DNA of 64,000 nucleotides from Artemia franciscana (taxonomy: Eukaryota > Arthropoda > Branchiopoda > Anostraca > Artemiidae): contig NC_088875.1 in assembly GCF_032884065.1 (NCBI RefSeq), positions 49,030,971 through 49,094,970 on the forward strand. Direction: 5' to 3'. Both the position numbers and the translations under genes were made by a program. The notes beneath the pieces were generated by a model. The model was not told where the DNA came from and made no database searches. It worked only from the letters and a program-made list of their open reading frames with translations. Shown here one piece after another: positions 59,130 through 64,000 of this stretch; positions within the stretch are counted from its first letter, which is position 1, and each line of letters opens with the position of its first letter.

Positions 59130-59432
59130 GAAATTAAACAAAAAAAACAAGTTTTTTTAAATGAAAGTAAAGAGCGACATTAAAACTTAAAACGAACAGA
59201 AAATACTCCGTATATGAAAGGGGCTTTTCGTCCTCAACGCCTCGCTCTTTACGCTAAAGTTTTTAAATTTTTTAAGAAGTTGAGTTAAGGGAAAGAGTCA
59301 AACTTTAGCGTAAAGAGCGAGGCGTTGAGGACGAAAAGCCCCTTTCATATACGGAGTAATTTCTGTTCGTTTTAAGTTTTAATGTCGCTCCTTACTTTCA
59401 TTTAAAAAAACTTGTTTTTTTGTTTAATGAAA
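59130..59432. mobile_element. Foldback element, ~130-bp near-perfect arms
   Basis: Arms 59130-59262 and 59299-59432 pair almost perfectly around a ~36-bp loop. Same family as 55202-55495: 'GAAAGTAAAGAGCGACATTA', 'ACGAACAGAAAATACTCCGT' and 'CCTCGCTCTTTACGCTAAAG'. It is followed by another family fragment up to about 59590. Confidence 0.92.
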
Positions 59433-59599
59433 GTAAAGAATAACATTAAATCCCAAAACAAGTAGAAGTTATTCCGTGTAGGAGAGGAGCTGCCCCTTTC
59501 TCATCTCCATCTCCACCTCATGGTCGGAGAAACTTCGGAGGGTGTTCGTTACGTCAGAAATTGAGAGTTCTAGTTCTTTTTGGCACTTGTCCATTATTC

Positions 59600-62500
59600 A
59601 GAACACACCAAAAAAGTGAATTTAGGTTAATCGTAATGAGATATACCAAAATATGATGACAATATAATACTTTATTAACAAAATTATGGGAACTACAGCA
59701 GAAAATTATGAAAAGAAGGGCCGTCTAGAATGCATTATCTTAAATACCGAATATAACCTAGCGTAACCAAAATACCAACTCTATTTATTAAATGTTTAAT
59801 TAAAATATACCTACAATGTATTTTTTCCACCGAGCCTAAGCTAATTGTCTCCGAATCCAGATAGCTAAACCGTTTTTTGTCATATCGAACAGTCGAAAGT
59901 GATTGGAGACCAACCGGCCACGGAGAGTGTTTTCTAGGTAAGGGGGGGGGGGGTAAACGCTGGCTCCCTCCGTGTGCTTACCTAAGAGGGGGTATGGACG
60001 GCAGGATCTACATTTGCAAAAAAAACCAGCAAAAAGCAAGTGGTTTGTGTTAAAAATACAGGACGATATGGAAGAAACGATATTCCATCTTTTGGAAGGA
60101 GGGGGTATATACTGTGACTATGAATTGCTTATCGATAGTTGAGTCACGGGGACAGGGGTATTTCATGCAAAACTGCCAAAAAAGAAAATATTAATGACTG
60201 TAGCGCAAACATAGGTAATTCTGTGATTTTTAAAGCAAGTTTAACAGCCATGAAAGCTTCCGGGTCCTGCCCAATGTCTTCCTATACATTGCACTATGTT
60301 TCCCTGCGCCAACTTTCGAAAACTACTAAAGGACTTAGGGCTATGCCCCTCCTCCAGGTGGCGTCCCTATTCAGAAAGTTAGCTAAGTAAATTTGACAGA
60401 TTTGTGGTCCTCCATCTTAATTTGCATGAGGTGTCATTATCAGGCTGGTCATCTTAATTGTTGCAGTTAGCGGCAAGATTCAAATAAAATTGCGGTTAAA
60501 AACAAGCATCCTTGCCGCTAGGCGAAAAGTTTTGTCTGCTGATGTCTTGACTATGAAACGCTAAAAGATGTTTTGGGTATTATGGTAATGTGTGTAGCCC
60601 GAGGAAAAAAGGGATGGCCTAATCACACGATCAAGGGTTTCAAAGGTGTGAAAATAAAGGTGTTCCTTTTTGGCAATGGTTGTAGAAGAACACAAAAAAA
60701 TCTACTTGATTATGTTTTAGTGAAGATTTAATTGTCAGATGCTTTGATTTCCATTTCAGGGCTAATTTTAGAATCGTGCAGGAAGACGAAAAGACTTGGT
60801 ATATGGGCTGTTGATGGAGAAGTTTTTCTTTGTAGGACTATCAAGGTATAGGCCTACCATGCCAGGGATGGGGTGGGGCGTTTTTCCAATATAATTAAAT
60901 CCAAGGGAAGACACGTGTAAAAAGAATCAAAAATCCTTGCTAATGTAAAAAAAATCATTTGACTTGTGCCTGAAATTCTAGCTGTGCCATAAAGCATCTG
61001 TGCAGTGTTTTATGGAGGCGGGCAATTTTTGGTACCTGTCTGTTATAGCTAAACACTCAAGTTCTTAATCTAAGTAGAACCGGTTTCTCTGACGCTCGAT
61101 CCTAATGAAATGTACCAAAATATCATTAAAACATTTAACTTTATTAACAAATTAGGACATTATTCTTTATCAATACAGATCGCAAGCTAAATTTAACTAA
61201 AGGAATTTCATGCATGGTCAGGAAAACCGGTTCGACTTGATAAAGAACTCTGGTATTGTAGCTAGAACAGATAAGTACCCCATTTTGTTTAAACTCGTCA
61301 AAAAATATTTTTGTTATGTTTTTATGAGTCTGAAATCAAATCTTTTTTTTGTGGGGAGAGGGGTTTAAACCTCGTACATCCCCCGCTAGATATAACCTTA
61401 TATCTACATAATTCAAAATTGAAGGGGCTGAGAGAGTTCTTCGTGAAAAATTCGGATAATAACTATGTTTTAAATCATCCACAGAAAAAAAACTTCTGAC
61501 CCGGAGCAAATCCCACGGTTTATGGTTAATTATAATTATTTGCAGCTGATTGGTCTAGAATTAATCTTCTAGAAATATAATGAGCAGTTCAGTCAACTAC
61601 CTAGTTAGAACCTTTGAGCTATGGGCTTCAACAAGTTTTATAGTAGGCTATGAAGGAGCAAATTTTTCAGACGTTATTGTCTGATGCTTACTCAGAAGTA
61701 CGTTTCGCGCCCTAGTTTCTTGATTTTTTTCCTATCCCATCTAAATAATAAAGAAAGTATTTTGCATATGGAACGGCAGTAAAGAGGCGTCTAGTTTGTT
61801 AACCCCCCTAAACTACCCTCGTATGAACCTGGGATTTGATAGCTATTCAACAATTTTGACAACGTACTTTACATCTTTTTTCTTTAACTTTCCCAAATAG
61901 ATAAGATGCATTCATGTTGTTACTGTTGTGAATATTGCTGTTAGAGTTTTTAAATGTTAGGGTTTAAGAGACATATTCGGTGAGTTCGGCTCTTTCAGAG
62001 CGCCTGATAGTGTTTCAAAAATTAAAAAAATATTATCTTTCTAATTTTATCTAACTAGATTATCTTACCGATGGCTGAGAACGATAAGAAAAACCGTTTC
62101 ATGGCTATTCAGGGAAGGAAGGAAGGATTTATTTTATGGCCGAAAGTCATTTTAACTTCTTATGAAGCAACTCTTTCGCAAGGATTTCTTTATATTTTTT
62201 GAAAACAGAGAACTGTCCATTTAGACCTGCGTGCTGGGAGATTCGGCACGTAAAGATGGGTCGAGAAGCGTATAAGATGATTCTCAGTTAGGAACGCTGG
62301 TGGGGGGGGGTTAGTCGACTCTCAAGAAATTCTAAAATTTCCTGGATTTCTGGGCAGTTCTCTTTAAAATCATCGAACGTTTTTTACTTGATGTCCCTCC
62401 TTCAAAAAGTCCCTCCGTTTATGCCGGGTTTCACTCAAGGGAATGCCACGAAAAGACATGCCACTGAAAACATACGTTTCGATTATTTTTCATAGTTTTT

Positions 62501-64000
62501 CTTCTACGATTTCCCTTCCTTTTGAAAAATGTTCTGTACAATTTAACTTGAGTGCCCATATGGGTCCATAGCCCTTTGGCTCTGCCCCAAATAGCGCCAC
62601 TTACTGCGTCAGTAGGCCTATCTTTCAAACTACATGTTTTTAATTTATGTCCTTGGAATTGGTAAAGTAATCTCAGGAATAGTTTTTATGGGAACCTGAT
62701 ACTAGCAAACACACCTGTTATCACTGGGAAATGTGTTGACCCTTTCGTGTGTTTGCATAAATGCTGAAGTGGGATCATGCAGATGAATAGGCTTTAAGAT
62801 TTAGGAGACGTGCCTTTGTTAGACGACCAAACAATGAAATTGGGAGGGATGCTGGTACCCGATGTACACAACCAACGCTTTTAGGTTCACAAATATTAGG
62901 CTGCTTGAGTGAATTGTTCCATGCCTGTTGTCACCATATAGGTTACACATACTCCTGGCGGTACAAGAGAGACTTTTTTTTTGGGGGGGGGGAGAATGTA
63001 TTTGAATATAAATAATTTGGCAAAGTAGTATTCCCGAAGCAATGTTATATCATATTTTAAAGGAGTTAGGGAATCGTGATGTGAGGCTCGATGAAAAGAC
63101 GTCAACCTGAAAATAGATTGGGAAAAGCTGTTTTACACAGTTGGTTTTGCTCTAACTCTTTATTTAAGGCACTTTAATGCTGTCTAAAATGTTAATGTTC
63201 AAATGTCATTTTATGTCTTTTATTTAGGTATCATTTATTAGGCCCCTTTTATTGAAATTTGAATACGAAACTTTTGTTTTTAGTATAATTTGGTGGTCGA
63301 CAGAGCAAGTGCATACATATTCAATTGTTTTTTTTTTTATTGGGGGAAGGGTGTCAGAAATTTGGAAATACGTATTTTATGATACTATTCTCCGGAAGGA
63401 CGGTCCTTTGAAGCAATTCCGTTGGAATTATCCATCCATAGCGTACAGCCATAACCTTTTAATAGACAGTGGTAGCTTCTTCTAATTTGGTAGCTCTCCT
63501 AGCTGCTCGTTACCCCCACCCCCTTATGTGGCGTTGGCTTGTTGTATGCGGAGCTTCGTCCGGTATCTTTGTTTCTCGAGGAAGAGTTGGATTATGTAAG
63601 CATCATAGCCATACAAGTGTTTGTGAAAAATAGGCTACTACGAGTTCTTGATATTATTGTATTCTCCTAAAATTGTGACTATGTGGTTGTGAGTCCTGTT
63701 AACGTTTATTTAAACAAACGCAAGTTTAAAGGCAGGTTTAATGTAACTCATAGATTTTGAAGGGCGGGAGGTTTTTGATGTCTTTTTTCGCAGTTTCTTG
63801 GGTGGGGCTGAAACCGGTAAATAATATTTAATAGGATTATTTTGTTGTATTGCGCTCATGTGTATGTGTTGTTGTTTTTTATATATAAGATAGGCTAGGT
63901 GGATAATCATGAGATGTTATGTTTAGATATTTATTTATAAGATATAAATCATAACATAAATTGGCAACGCAAGTCCTTAGGACTTTCTTTTTGCTGCAAT
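59600..64000. other. Remainder of intron 1 / unassigned
   Basis: A short diverged repeat pair is seen at about 59612-59700 and 61090-61160 ('TACCAAAATAT.AT', 'ACTTTATTAACAAA'). I found no exon with LRR, Ig or other recognisable domain, and no RNA gene. Open frames of 60-83 codons appear random. Confidence 0.35.

Noticed and set aside
60139..60390. Possible small gene (83 codons)
   Set aside because: No signal peptide, domain, splice context or repeat conservation supports it.

Overview
This window is repeat-dominated eukaryotic DNA. It has long non-coding stretches, intron-style splice signals, homopolymer G/C and A/T tracts, a TA microsatellite, and decayed LINE, Penelope-like, hAT-like, SINE-like and foldback elements. 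There are no operons, no dense coding and no CRISPR array. The one convincing host exon encodes a metazoan signal peptide plus LRR N-terminal cap (LRIG/lambik type). The repeat families (G-run units with a recurrent 'ATGGCTATCTCA' motif, and foldbacks carrying 'CGAACAGAAATTA') resemble, from memory, repeats of brine shrimp (Artemia, Anostraca). I treat arthropod/crustacean as likely and Artemia as a tentative guess.

Layout. (1) 1-12.5 kb and 14.675-24.78 kb are two copies of one segment in direct orientation, about 14.67 kb apart. Each copy carries a Penelope-like GIY-YIG fragment, a 69-bp minisatellite, a relic multi-exon gene ending in a MADF-like exon, a minus-strand LINE reverse transcriptase and a long array of ~265-bp G-rich units. 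The copies differ by scattered SNPs and by large indels: a 1.6-kb Helentron-like insertion in copy 1, a 1.33-kb array segment missing from copy 2, and a ~0.45-kb segment present only in copy 2. (2) 12.5-14.67 kb, between the copies, holds a foldback element and a ~115-bp tandem repeat. (3) 24.8-27.5 kb continues the array and adds two interspersed units of another family. (4) 27.5-35.1 kb is AT-rich with dispersed repeat pairs and one near-perfect palindrome. (5) 35.3-36.1 kb is a minus-strand hAT/ZMYM1-like transposase relic. (6) 36.4-46.8 kb holds tandem repeat units, a tRNA-derived SINE, a dead LINE RT, the ~118-bp satellite again and a second Helentron-like element. (7) 47-53 kb is mostly unrecognised, with a LINE tail on the minus strand. 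(8) 53.14-53.45 kb is the LRR-protein first coding exon on the plus strand, followed by an intron that seems to run past the end of the window. That intron holds a LINE tail, perfect palindromic foldbacks and a ~3-kb inverted repeat (55.99-59.02 kb).

Only the LRR exon looks like a living gene here. The MADF gene relic and the element ORFs carry stops and frameshifts, some shared by both duplicate copies (older than the duplication) and some private (younger). The most informative feature is the duplication itself, because each copy acts as an empty-site or ancestral control for the other. The copies could also be two haplotypes wrongly placed in tandem by an assembler, which sequence alone cannot exclude.
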